From UBA868 sp016776875 (GTDB taxonomy: Bacteria > Pseudomonadota > Gammaproteobacteria > Arenicellales > UBA868), in assembly GCA_051201585.1 (NCBI GenBank), contig CP179198.1:1984001-2048000 (forward strand): DNA of 64,000 nt. Direction: 5' to 3'. The stretch's first letter is position 1; each line of letters begins with the position of its first letter. Positions 8,993 through 18,138 of the stretch are shown here, piece after piece. The notes beneath the pieces were generated by a model, which made no database searches, was not told the DNA's origin, and worked only from the letters and a program-made list of their open reading frames with translations. The translations under genes were made by a program, and so were the position numbers.

Positions 8993-9265
8993 CTAGTTTA
9001 CGGCATCCTTGAGACCTTTACCAGCCTTGAACTTAGGTGCCCGAGCCGGAGGGATCTCGATACTCTCTCCGGTCCTCGGATTTCGCCCCACTCGAGCGGC
9101 ACGTTCGCTCACCGAAAACACACCAAAACCAACGAGTGAAACGGAGGTCCCCTGACTCAACGCATCGGACACAGTGCTGAGCACGGCTTCCAACGCGTTT
9201 GAAGCTTGATGTTTATCTAAACCCGTTTTGGCAGAAACCGCATCAACCAGATCAGCTTTATTCAT
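8993..9265 (-). CDS. hupB: DNA-binding protein HU-beta
   Basis: A 90-residue nucleoid protein that bends DNA without strong sequence preference. MNKADLVDAVSAK at the start and the beta-arm segment with RNPRTGE and IPPARAPKFKAGK are diagnostic of HU. Its place directly downstream of lon identifies it as the HU-beta copy, as in E. coli. The gap to lon is only 51 bases, and the tRNA-Val gene follows within 10 bases. Confidence 0.96.
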   Translation of the reverse strand: MNKADLVDAVSAKTGLDKHQASNALEAVLSTVSDALSQGTSVSLVGFGVFSVSERAARVGRNPRTGESIEIPPARAPKFKAGKGLKDAVN

Positions 9266-9316
9266 CTTCCACCCCTTTGCTCCGTTAACAAACCCGCATT
9301 ATGACATTCAGTCTTA

Positions 9317-11761
9317 TCAATGTGTTCGCGCAGAACTACCGGACGCTTCCTCTTCCTCGGCCGCAGCCCCGGTCGAAACGTCATCTACCGCTGCCGAACT
9401 GGTCTCTGGCGCTCGCTCTAAAGCGACCGAAATCACCTCGTCAATCCACCTCACCGGCACAATTTCTAACCCGCTTTTGATGTTTTTAGGGATTTCAATG
9501 AGGTCTTTCTCATTCTCGCTGGGAATAATTACAGTTGTAATCCCACCACGATGGGCCGCTAGCAATTTCTCCTTCAACCCGCCAATCGGTAATACTTCCC
9601 CGCGGAGCGTGATTTCCCCTGTCATTGCGACATCAGATCGAACTGGAATTGTTGTAATAGCTGAAATCAAGGCGGTGCACATCCCGATCCCTGCACTGGG
9701 TCCATCCTTGGGGGTCGCGCCCTCAGGCACGTGAATATGGAAGTCTTTATTCTGGAAAAACTCCGTATCGATCCCGAACTGACTCGCTCGGGTTCGGACA
9801 ACCGACATCGCGGCCTGAATAGATTCCTGCATCACGTCGCCCAGTTTACCTGTAAAGCTCTGCTTACCCTTACCCGGCATCACAGCAGTTTCGATCGTCA
9901 GTAATTCGCCGCCCACTTCCGTCCAGGCAAGTCCTGTCACTTGCCCAACTCGATTACTATCCTCGGCTCGCCCATACCGATGCCGACGCACCCCTAAGTA
10001 CTTGGAAAGGTTACGGCCCGAAACTTGCGCCTTACTCTTTTTCGGGTCAAGCAATAACTCCTTCGTCACCTTGCGTGAAATCTTGGCTATTTCGCGATCC
10101 AAGGAACGAACGCCGGCCTCTCTCGTGTAGTAACGAACAATATCGGTCAGTGCCTGATGATTGATGGTGAGTTCGTCCTGCTTTAAACCATTATTTTTTT
10201 TCTGTTTCTCAATCAGATAGTTCGTCGCGATATTTATCTTTTCATCTTCGGTGTACCCAGAGATACGAATCACTTCCATACGGTCGAGTAAAGGGCCGGG
10301 AATATTCAGCGAATTTGCGGTTGCGACAAACATGACCTCTGAGAGGTCGTAATCCACTTCAAGATAGTGATCCCCAAATTTATGGTTCTGCTCCGGATCA
10401 AGAACTTCCAGAAGAGCAGAAGAAGGGTCGCCCCTGAAATCCATTGACATTTTGTCGACTTCATCCAACATGAAAAGTGGATTACGGGTACCCGCCTTTG
10501 ACATATTCTGAATGATCTTACCCGGCATCGACCCGATGTAGGTTCGACGATGGCCTCTGATTTCGGCTTCATCTCGAACACCACCAAGAGACATACGCAT
10601 AAACTTGCGATTCGTTGCGCGCGCGATCGATTCACCGAGTGATGTCTTCCCAACCCCCGGCGGGCCGACCAAGCACAGGATTGGACCCTTGACCTTATTA
10701 ATACGCTGCTGAACAGCCAGATACTCGAGAATTCGCTCCTTCACCTTGTCAAGACCGTAATGATCAGCCTCAAGGATCGCCTCTGCTTTGGTTAAATCCT
10801 TCAGCACCCGACTGCGTTTCTTCCAGGGCACCTGGGTTAATGTTTCAATAAAGTTCCTCACAACAGTCGCTTCGGCCGACATCGGAGACATCATCTTCAA
10901 TTTCTTTAATTCTGACTCGGCTTTTTCTCGCGCCTCAGTCGGCATACCCGCTTGTTCCACCTTCTGCTGAAGCTCTTCCATTTCATTCGGCGCTTCATCC
11001 ATATCCCCTAACTCTTTCTGGATCGCCTTCATCTGCTCGTTTAGGTAATATTCTCGCTGGCTTTTCTCCATCTGCTTTTTCACGCGCCCGCGCAATCGCT
11101 TTTCTACCTGCAGAAGATCGATTTCCCCCTCCATGATGCCCAGGATATGCTCAAGCCGTTCCCCCACATCACCAAGCTCAAGAATTTTTTGCTTTTCGTC
11201 ATTTCGCAATGTGAGATGGGCAGCGATCGTATCAGCAAGTCGTCCAGGATCTTCAACGCCAGATAAAGAAGTTAGAACTTCAGGGGGAATTTTGGAGTTT
11301 AATTTGACATACTGCTCAAATTCGGAGGTCACCGTCCGCATCAGGACCTCTCCTTCCTGCTCATCGAACTCGCCCTCGGCGACCGTTGTCGCATCGACAA
11401 CAAAACTCTCTTCAGTCTCTACATAATCAACAATGGTCGCTCGAGAAATTCCCTCCACTAAAACCTTAACGGTCCCATCCGGCAATTTGAGCAATTGCAG
11501 GATGTTGGCAACGGTGCCTGAACTAAAAATCTGCTCAGGGCCTGGGTCATCGTCAGCGGCATCATGCTGAGCTGCGAGAAATATTTGCTTTCCGCCCTGG
11601 ACTGCTTCCTCAAGTGAACGAATCGACTTTTCTCGGCCGACGAATAATGGAAGAACCATATGGGGAAACACAACAACATCGCGCAGTGGCAGCATGTGAT
11701 ACCGCGTTCGCGGACTGATAGGGTCGACTAATTTCTCTTCGCTCATTTCAATTTCCGTCAC
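9317..11761 (-). CDS. lon: ATP-dependent protease Lon
   Basis: An 814-residue AAA+ serine protease of the cytoplasm that degrades damaged and regulatory proteins. The N-terminal substrate-binding domain begins at about residue 20 (LPLRDVVVFPHMVLP). A coiled-coil stretch precedes the ATPase, whose Walker A GPPGVGKTS starts near residue 366 and Walker B is FMLDEVDK. The protease domain carries the Ser-Lys dyad: Ser689 in KDGPSAG and Lys732 in GLKEKLL, with the 43-residue spacing of the family. A sigma-32 promoter is readable directly upstream. clpX precedes it and hupB follows. Confidence 0.98.
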   Translation of the reverse strand: MTEIEMSEEKLVDPISPRTRYHMLPLRDVVVFPHMVLPLFVGREKSIRSLEEAVQGGKQIFLAAQHDAADDDPGPEQIFSSGTVANILQLLKLPDGTVKVLVEGISRATIVDYVETEESFVVDATTVAEGEFDEQEGEVLMRTVTSEFEQYVKLNSKIPPEVLTSLSGVEDPGRLADTIAAHLTLRNDEKQKILELGDVGERLEHILGIMEGEIDLLQVEKRLRGRVKKQMEKSQREYYLNEQMKAIQKELGDMDEAPNEMEELQQKVEQAGMPTEAREKAESELKKLKMMSPMSAEATVVRNFIETLTQVPWKKRSRVLKDLTKAEAILEADHYGLDKVKERILEYLAVQQRINKVKGPILCLVGPPGVGKTSLGESIARATNRKFMRMSLGGVRDEAEIRGHRRTYIGSMPGKIIQNMSKAGTRNPLFMLDEVDKMSMDFRGDPSSALLEVLDPEQNHKFGDHYLEVDYDLSEVMFVATANSLNIPGPLLDRMEVIRISGYTEDEKINIATNYLIEKQKKNNGLKQDELTINHQALTDIVRYYTREAGVRSLDREIAKISRKVTKELLLDPKKSKAQVSGRNLSKYLGVRRHRYGRAEDSNRVGQVTGLAWTEVGGELLTIETAVMPGKGKQSFTGKLGDVMQESIQAAMSVVRTRASQFGIDTEFFQNKDFHIHVPEGATPKDGPSAGIGMCTALISAITTIPVRSDVAMTGEITLRGEVLPIGGLKEKLLAAHRGGITTVIIPSENEKDLIEIPKNIKSGLEIVPVRWIDEVISVALERAPETSSAAVDDVSTGAAAEEEEASGSSARTH

Positions 11762-11823
11762 ATCATGGTTAAAGGAGTTAACGCTCTAGCGCGAATAGTT
11801 GCGTTTTCGGCGCACTATTTCAA

Positions 11824-11852
11824 CTATGGGGTCGAGTCACCCTGTTTTCAAG
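11824..11852 (-). promoter_or_regulatory. Sigma-32 (heat-shock) promoter of lon
   Basis: On the minus strand CTTGAAA is followed after 14 bases by CCCCATAG, nearly the full RpoH consensus (CTTGAAA, 11-16 bases, CCCCATnT). It lies about 65 bases upstream of the lon start. A perfect inverted repeat (GGAATTC, 4 bases, GAATTCC; 11852-11869) sits directly upstream of the -35 element; its role is unknown. Confidence 0.8.
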
Positions 11853-11907
11853 GAATTCATCCGAATTCCCCTAGATCACTCATTAAAGGTAAGGATAATA
11901 CGGACGA

Positions 11908-13185
11908 TTACCCTGAAGCGTTCCGCTGAGCGTCTTCATACATGAACAACGGCTGTGACCCTTCTTCAATCACATTCGCGTCGACGGTCACTTGAGTCAC
12001 ATTTTCCATCGAGGGCAACTCGAACATCGTCTCAAGAAGTGCCTTTTCCAGGATCGACCGAAGACCGCGCGCGCCGGTTTTACGATTCAGTGCGCGACGT
12101 GCGGTAGCCCTGAGGGCGTCATGGCGAATCTCAAGATCTACCCCTTCGAGATCAAAGAGCTTTTGGTATTGTTTCACAAGCGCGTTTCTGGGCTCGGTCA
12201 ATATCGTAACGAGCGCATCTTCATCCAATTCTTCCAACGTAGCAACGACCGGCATTCTGCCCACAAACTCTGGAATCAGACCGTATTTAACCAAATCTTC
12301 CGGTTCGAGGTTCTTCAAGAATTCACTCACTCGATCGTCATCAGTCTTACTTTTAACGTTAGCGCCAAAACCAATGCCCGACTTTTCTGAACGTTCTTGA
12401 ATGACGCGATCGAGGCCTGCGAACGCGCCACCGCAAATGAACAGAACATTTCTCGTATCCACCTGAAGAAACTCTTGCTGAGGATGCTTTCTGCCACCCT
12501 GCGGGGGAACAGAGGCTACTGTCCCTTCAATAAGCTTCAACAGTGCTTGCTGAACTCCTTCTCCCGACACGTCACGCGTAATAGAAGGGTTGTCGGATTT
12601 TCGAGAAATCTTGTCGATCTCATCAATATAAACGATACCCACCTGGGCTTTTTCGACATCGTAATCACACTTCTGGAGCAGCTTCTGGATAATATTTTCG
12701 ACGTCTTCTCCGACATAACCCGCTTCTGTGAGCGTTGTTGCGTCCGCAATCGTAAAAGGTACATTAAGCTCTTGCGCCAGCGTTTCAGCCAGCAAGGTTT
12801 TTCCGGACCCTGTCGGACCAATCAGCAAGATGTTGCTTTTTGAGATGTCGACCTCGCCGGATCCCGCAGCATCTTCATGCTCAATTCGCTTGTAATGGTT
12901 ATAAACCGCGACGGAAAGCACTTTTTTCGCTTCGGCCTGTCCGATAACATGCTCATCGAGCCGCTCACAAATTTCTTTGGGCGTGGGATAGCGCGTGCTT
13001 GAAGATTCAGCGTCTTCGGCGTCTTCTGCCTCTTCTCGAATAATTTCGTTACACAGCTCGACACATTCATCGCAGACAAACACAGAGGGTCCTGCAATCA
13101 ACTTTCGAACTTCATGCTGACTCTTACCGCAAAAAGAGCAGTAGAGTAATTTGTCGCCTTTCTTGTCGCCTTCGCCGTCAGCCAT
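11908..13185 (-). CDS. clpX: ClpX, ATPase subunit of the ClpXP protease
   Basis: A 425-residue AAA+ unfoldase that delivers tagged substrates to ClpP. Cys16, Cys19, Cys38 and Cys41 form the N-terminal zinc-binding domain. Walker A GPTGSGKT is at 123-130 and Walker B reads VYIDEIDK. The loop with the IGF-type tripeptide needed to dock on ClpP is visible as KSGIGFGA. It follows clpP by 119 bases, the standard pairing. Confidence 0.98.
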   Translation of the reverse strand: MADGEGDKKGDKLLYCSFCGKSQHEVRKLIAGPSVFVCDECVELCNEIIREEAEDAEDAESSSTRYPTPKEICERLDEHVIGQAEAKKVLSVAVYNHYKRIEHEDAAGSGEVDISKSNILLIGPTGSGKTLLAETLAQELNVPFTIADATTLTEAGYVGEDVENIIQKLLQKCDYDVEKAQVGIVYIDEIDKISRKSDNPSITRDVSGEGVQQALLKLIEGTVASVPPQGGRKHPQQEFLQVDTRNVLFICGGAFAGLDRVIQERSEKSGIGFGANVKSKTDDDRVSEFLKNLEPEDLVKYGLIPEFVGRMPVVATLEELDEDALVTILTEPRNALVKQYQKLFDLEGVDLEIRHDALRATARRALNRKTGARGLRSILEKALLETMFELPSMENVTQVTVDANVIEEGSQPLFMYEDAQRNASG

Positions 13186-13304
13186 TTAGGTGCCTCTACA
13201 ATTAAATCTCAAAAATGGAGTGTATCCCTGATCTGTGAAGGCTAACCTTGCAACCATTACCGAAAAAAAGCAAGTATCTCCCCAAAAACCAATAAATTTA
13301 TCGC

Positions 13305-13940
13305 TTACCCGTCCTCTCGAGACTTTAAAACTCGATCGACAATACCGTATTCCAGGGCCTCATTTTCATCCATAAAATTATCGCGCTCTGTATCTGCCGT
13401 GACAGATTCAACGTCTTTACCGGTATGAAAAGCGAGTACCTGATTGAGCCTTTCACGAAGTCTTAAAATTTCTCTGGCGTGAATGTCAATATCGGTTGCC
13501 TGCCCTTGAAAGCCCCCCCACGGCTGATGGATCATGATCCTGGAATGTGGCAAAGTGAAACGTTTACCGGCAGCCCCACCCGCAAGGATGACAGCGCCCA
13601 TACTGGCTGCCTGGCCGATACAAACCGTGCTGACATTCGGTCGGATAAACTGCATCGTGTCATAAATTGCCATCCCTGCATTTACTGCACCACCGGGTGA
13701 ATTGACATACAGATTAATATCCTTATCCGGATTTTCAGACTCCAGAAACAGAAGTTGCGCGACAATGAGATTAGCCATGTGATCTTCAACCGCGCCGACC
13801 ATAAAAATAACTCGCTCTTTAAGCAGTCGCGAGTAGATATCGTAGGCGCGCTCACCGCGTCCGGTGGTCTCGATCACCATCGGAACCATTCCAAGATTTT
13901 GAGCATCGGGCGCCGACGCACCCCCAAAAAAATCGGTCAT
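13305..13940 (-). CDS. clpP: ClpP, proteolytic subunit of Clp proteases
   Basis: A 211-residue serine peptidase that assembles into a double heptameric ring. The catalytic triad is Ser113 (GQAASMGA), His138 (SRIMIHQP) and Asp187 (ERDNFMD), at the spacing of E. coli ClpP. The N-terminal MVPMVIETTGRGERAYDIYS includes the usual processing and axial-gate region. It lies 34 bases downstream of tig and upstream of clpX. Confidence 0.98.
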   Translation of the reverse strand: MTDFFGGASAPDAQNLGMVPMVIETTGRGERAYDIYSRLLKERVIFMVGAVEDHMANLIVAQLLFLESENPDKDINLYVNSPGGAVNAGMAIYDTMQFIRPNVSTVCIGQAASMGAVILAGGAAGKRFTLPHSRIMIHQPWGGFQGQATDIDIHAREILRLRERLNQVLAFHTGKDVESVTADTERDNFMDENEALEYGIVDRVLKSREDG

Positions 13941-13974
13941 CAGTAATTCCCAGTCTTATCAGTAAATTTTCCGC

Positions 13975-15306
13975 CTAGCCTTGAACACTCTCGACAGCTT
14001 CCGTATTTGGTTCAGGTCGCATAAATTCTTCAAAACTAACGGTCGTATCCGACACATTTGCTTCTTGTAACAATGCATCAATCGCCTGTTCTTCAACAAC
14101 GACCGATTCAATCTGCGCGAGTCGACTTTTATCTTCGTAATACCATTTTAGAAATTGATCGGGATCGCTATAACTCGACCCCATTTCTGTAATGCGCTCT
14201 CGAACAAGATCTTGATCCGGCTTAATCTCTAGCCGCTTAACGACGCCATGCATTGCGAGTCCTAATCGGACTCGGCGGTAGGCTTCGTCCAAATAATTGG
14301 CGCGATCAATTGGCGCATCGTGCGGCAACCCCTGTTGCTGTAATTGTTGGCGAACAGCCGCGATTGAACGATTAATCTCTTCATCAACCAACGCCGACGG
14401 CGCCTCAAACTCGTTACCCTTCATCAGCGCCTCGAGAACTGACTGTCTAATCTTTGCTCGGCTACGTTGATCACGCTCACGCTCCAAACTGGTTTGAATC
14501 TCTTTACGAAAAGATTCGACTGAGCCATCCTCGATTCCAAAAGTTTTGATGAATTCTTCGTCGACTTCAGGCATCTCGGGCACTCCCACTTCCTTCAATT
14601 TCACCTCGAACTCTGCTTCTTTTCCGGCGACTTCCGTGCCTGGATAATCCTCTGGGAAAGTCAGCTTGATAGTCAGGTCGTCACCCGCTGATGCACCCAT
14701 TAACCCGTCTTCAAATTCTTTTAAAAGCGATCCCTTACCGAGAACAATCGCGTAGTCGTTCGCTTCGCCACCTTGAAAGATCTCGCCGTCGACTCGACCT
14801 TTAAAATCAACGGTAACTTGATCACCTATTTCTGCGCTTTTTTCAGTAGTTGTAAAGTTTGTCCGCTGCGAACGCAAAGTATCGATCGTTCGATCGATAT
14901 CATCATCTCCCACTTCACAGCTCTGACGCTCAATCGACATGCCAGTCAATTCAGTTTTTGACACCTCGGGAAAGATTTCAAAATTAGCAACAAATTCCAG
15001 ATCTTCTCCCCGGGTCAGTGATTTAGGTTCAATTGCGGGAGGGCCTGCAGGCTCAAGCGATTGTTCGGATAGCGCCGCAAAATAATTGGAGCTAATCAAC
15101 TCATCAGCCGCCTCTGCCAATGCTTGATCGGCAAAGCGTGACTCGATGACTTTCATCGGTACTTTACCCGGTCGAAAACCCGCGATTTTTGCGGTTCGCG
15201 CGAGACGCTTCAATCGCGTCGTTACGGCGCCGGCTAATTCGTCGGCAGGAACCTTGACGGTCATCCGGCGGCCAATCGCGCCAGTATTCTCGATCGATAC
15301 ATCCAT
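13975..15306 (-). CDS. tig: Trigger factor
   Basis: A ribosome-bound chaperone of 443 residues that receives nascent chains. The N-terminal domain has the ribosome-docking loop GFRPGKVP near residue 44. The FKBP-type peptidyl-prolyl isomerase domain spans about 155-240 (GDQVTVDFKGRVDGE, then DLTIKLTFPEDYPG). The C-terminal helical cradle makes up the rest. It heads the tig-clpP-clpX-lon-hupB-ppiD row and follows tRNA-Leu. Confidence 0.97.
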   Translation of the reverse strand: MDVSIENTGAIGRRMTVKVPADELAGAVTTRLKRLARTAKIAGFRPGKVPMKVIESRFADQALAEAADELISSNYFAALSEQSLEPAGPPAIEPKSLTRGEDLEFVANFEIFPEVSKTELTGMSIERQSCEVGDDDIDRTIDTLRSQRTNFTTTEKSAEIGDQVTVDFKGRVDGEIFQGGEANDYAIVLGKGSLLKEFEDGLMGASAGDDLTIKLTFPEDYPGTEVAGKEAEFEVKLKEVGVPEMPEVDEEFIKTFGIEDGSVESFRKEIQTSLERERDQRSRAKIRQSVLEALMKGNEFEAPSALVDEEINRSIAAVRQQLQQQGLPHDAPIDRANYLDEAYRRVRLGLAMHGVVKRLEIKPDQDLVRERITEMGSSYSDPDQFLKWYYEDKSRLAQIESVVVEEQAIDALLQEANVSDTTVSFEEFMRPEPNTEAVESVQG

Positions 15307-15379
15307 ATCTCAATGAACCTCAGTATTTATCTTTATGGTGATGAAGCTTTTTCAATTTAACCGCAGTTTTCTCATAAAT

Positions 15380-15465
<86 letters not shown>

Positions 15466-15655
15466 ATAATTTAACGATAAAACTTTACTTAATAAGAGTT
15501 TTATTAGGCGAGCAAGTTAAGAACACTCGACCATACCCGGACCTTCTAATGATCGAATTCGATAAGCGATTCTAGAAATCCCGAGTCGGTGATTTTACAG
15601 CCAAAACGCACTTTTCTCCCATTGTATCGTCTATTACTTGACGCTTACCTGCCAA

Positions 15656-17026
15656 TTAGGCGCCCCACGGTAGGATCTTTTGCTTTAATTCTTCGTAGCC
15701 CCCTAAAAATCCCGGCCGATCGCCCGCATAAACTTCATCGAATGTTGCCAAGGCATCATCCAGCCATCGCGCCAGTTTTGTATTTCCCGGATTGGCATCC
15801 AAATAAGCGTCCCGAATCAGAATAAAGTGAATCCGTGGATCATAAGGCTGCTTTGTGCCTCCCATCGATTCATCGCCATCCAGCAAACGAAGCAACATGG
15901 CGTCAGCAGATCCTAGAGTCTGCTCATGAATTGCAGGACCTTTCATGCGATGCATCACCGAGGTCATATCCCGACCATTACCCGTGGTGTAACCCATGTC
16001 CGACCACATTTGGCTTGAATCAATCTCTTGTCCCAGATGATTTGCCACACGACTACCAAACGCTCTCAAGGGATCAGATACATCCGCTAAAAGATCTGTT
16101 AATCGATCTCCATCGAGATCAGTGGACAGGACGATGCAATCGCGTTTCTCGATAAGATCCCACAAAAGCAGGCCGTAATTCGTATCTGCAATATGCTGTT
16201 CGATACGGCCACCCCAGTTTTCCATCCCATCCTTAAAGTCTTTTGGCAGCAACGCCACGATCGCATCGATGGCTTTCTGATGCTCAATGTATGGATTAAC
16301 CGCATACTGACGCCCCACTTCGAACTTCGTGCCCTGAATCATCCAGCTGTGGAGTCCTGCATTAATACCATCCTCCATCGCCTGAGTGGGTTTCATTGCG
16401 ACGCGACCGAGCTTACCTGTCTCATTTACCAGCTTAAGGAAAAGTCGATTGGCATAAGCCATCTGAATAGCAGGCGTATTCATCTCTGAATGCACAATGC
16501 CGGTTTGATTACTGACGCTAAATTTGGGTTTATCTTGAGAATACGGAAGGCACGGCATACATCTGACAACCGTAATCGGTCCATATGGACGAACGTTACA
16601 GTAAACACCGGCTTGGGTACGCAACGTCGCATTACCTGATTTCCCCATCACCACGACTTTTTCACCCCGCGAGTTGCGCACATACGCATCTCCAGCAGTA
16701 GACCACTTGATCGACATACATGGCATGTTTCCAAACCAACTTAATGCTTTGAGTTTGGTGTCGTGACGAAATTGCGCCCACATCGGAACCGCATAAAAAG
16801 GTAATCCCAAAACATCGATCGCGGCAATGGTGCCAAGGAGCGCATAGGCATCTGTCAACGAGTGTGCAATTGGGTTAATTTCACCCGTATGATGACCGCC
16901 CTTCCAGACGACAGCCTCTGGATGTCCTGTCGGCCTGACATCACTGACCTCGTACATTTGGTCAAAAACACTAAATAAATCTCCACCGTCAGCCTCGGTT
17001 CGAGCAATCGACATCAAATCAATCAT
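15656..17026 (-). CDS. Uncharacterised 456-residue protein
   Basis: I do not recognise a family for this protein. The frame is long, begins with ATG, has normal composition and no stops, and overlaps no better candidate, so it is very likely a real gene. It is soluble-looking, with no signal peptide; a mildly hydrophobic stretch (DAYALLGTIAAIDVLGLPFYA, about residues 59-79) may be a buried helix. Visible landmarks are a WKGGHHTGEINPIAHS segment near residue 42, several Cys in the YCNVRPYG and VRCMPCLPYS region, and an acidic STDLDGDRLTDLLADV segment in the second half. It is flanked by tRNA-Leu and a divergent gene that may encode an ssDNA-binding protein. Confidence 0.7.
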   Translation of the reverse strand: MIDLMSIARTEADGGDLFSVFDQMYEVSDVRPTGHPEAVVWKGGHHTGEINPIAHSLTDAYALLGTIAAIDVLGLPFYAVPMWAQFRHDTKLKALSWFGNMPCMSIKWSTAGDAYVRNSRGEKVVVMGKSGNATLRTQAGVYCNVRPYGPITVVRCMPCLPYSQDKPKFSVSNQTGIVHSEMNTPAIQMAYANRLFLKLVNETGKLGRVAMKPTQAMEDGINAGLHSWMIQGTKFEVGRQYAVNPYIEHQKAIDAIVALLPKDFKDGMENWGGRIEQHIADTNYGLLLWDLIEKRDCIVLSTDLDGDRLTDLLADVSDPLRAFGSRVANHLGQEIDSSQMWSDMGYTTGNGRDMTSVMHRMKGPAIHEQTLGSADAMLLRLLDGDESMGGTKQPYDPRIHFILIRDAYLDANPGNTKLARWLDDALATFDEVYAGDRPGFLGGYEELKQKILPWGA

Positions 17027-17325
17027 GTAATTTTCTCTGCAAAAATATTTTGTTCAGTCATTCTTCAAAAACCCGGCGCGTCACTTATTGACTTCCTCAG
17101 GGCTTTAATTATCTCATTAACATTGTGATCAGCGGATTTTAATCCCTCACTTAGCGCTCGAGTTCAATCTAGAGCGCTGATGAGCAAAAAAGTTTGTTCT
17201 CGCTGCTGCCTTTAGATCGAACATTTGACTCTCATCGGATAAAGCGGTCAGGATGTTCTCAAATCTTTCAGGCGTTCGGATATTTACGTCTTTCCTGAAA
17301 TCATTTCTCAGCAGAAAATAACGGT
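17027..17325. other. Divergent intergenic region with an inverted repeat
   Basis: This 299-base gap separates the divergent 456-residue and 141-residue genes. No RNA gene is apparent. It holds a perfect inverted repeat AGCGCTC (17153-17159), 12 bases, GAGCGCT (17172-17178), placed where an operator for either gene could be. I could not identify a strong promoter. Confidence 0.4.
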
Positions 17326-17751
17326 ATGGCCAACAACCGTATCCAGATCACCTCTCCGCCCTGCGTAGCCCGCGGTCCTCAACTGATCGCTGCAGACCCA
17401 TTCACGGGTTTTTTCTCGGTAACACTCATCTTTAATCAGGCGCAAATCGGTCCCATCAAAACAGCAATCCTGCAGGCAATGAGTGGCCAGGGACATGACC
17501 TTCTGCAGGTCATTCCTGAAACTGCGCCCCAGGACGGAAAAAAATATAAGCTTGTCGCCAAAACCAGCCGCCCCATTCAAGCAATGAATCGAAGTGAAAC
17601 ACCAATTACACTTGAGCAAATCGAAGACGGCGCAACCGTTAGGGCAAAACTTGGTTTCGACAGATTTCGATCAATCGGCAACTCAGGAGGTTTCGCGACT
17701 CTTGGCGATATCCAATTGTTACGTGGCACATGGCTTGGATCCTATATGTGA
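17326..17751 (+). CDS. Possible phage-type single-stranded DNA-binding protein (DUF2815/gp2.5-like)
   Basis: A 141-residue protein without signal peptide. Its layout resembles the OB-fold ssDNA-binding proteins of the DUF2815 / T7 gp2.5 type: an early strand pair (FFSVTLIFNQ) and helix (IGPIKTAILQAM), then YKLVAKTSRPIQAMNR, EDGATVRAKLGFDRF, and a closing NSGGFATLGDIQLLRG that looks like the last barrel strand of that group. This is pattern recognition only. If correct it is a phage-type replication gene standing alone, because no other phage gene is recognisable around it. Ribosome-binding sequence upstream of the ATG is weak. Confidence 0.45.
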   Translation: MANNRIQITSPPCVARGPQLIAADPFTGFFSVTLIFNQAQIGPIKTAILQAMSGQGHDLLQVIPETAPQDGKKYKLVAKTSRPIQAMNRSETPITLEQIEDGATVRAKLGFDRFRSIGNSGGFATLGDIQLLRGTWLGSYM

Positions 17752-17805
17752 CAATTTTTTATATTTCCTCACGCGCCACTAACTCGTGGCAGTTAAGGTA
17801 GAGGT

Positions 17806-18066
17806 GTGTTTCAGTTTCATAAAAAAATAAAAGCAATAACCACTCTCGCCGGTCTTCTCATCCTGAGTTGTGCGCCGGCGGAGGGAGAGGAGCGCGATCG
17901 AAACACGCCCATCACTGAACTTACCGTGGGCGATCTTGAGCAAATTATTCAAAAGATCGTGGATGAAACTCTAGAAGGCTGTATCGTACAGGGCAAGGTA
18001 GAGGGGGAAAGCACCCTATCTCTCAAAGTTTTCGCCGATGTTCAGGCAAAAATAAACTGTCCGTAA
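17806..18066 (+). CDS. Small putative lipoprotein
   Basis: An 86-residue protein with a GTG start preceded by AGAGG-type purine-rich sequence. The N terminus (FQFHKKIKAITTLAGLLILSC) is a basic region, a hydrophobic core and a lipobox-like ILSC, so Cys22 would be lipidated. The mature part is about 64 residues, with a predicted helix (TVGDLEQIIQKIVDETLEG) and two more Cys (ETLEGC and the C-terminal INCP) that could pair. No family is recognised. It follows the possible SSB gene by 55 bases on the same strand. Confidence 0.55.
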   Translation: MFQFHKKIKAITTLAGLLILSCAPAEGEERDRNTPITELTVGDLEQIIQKIVDETLEGCIVQGKVEGESTLSLKVFADVQAKINCP

Positions 18067-18138
18067 AAAGGTCGTCAATCGTCGCGATGCTGTCACCGTA
18101 ATCGTTTGCGATCTTTGGAAGTTGAGCGCTGCCGTTAC

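Noticed and set aside
12397..12843. A 148-codon plus-strand frame inside clpX
   Set aside because: It is antisense to the highly conserved AAA+ core of clpX; its product shows no family resemblance.
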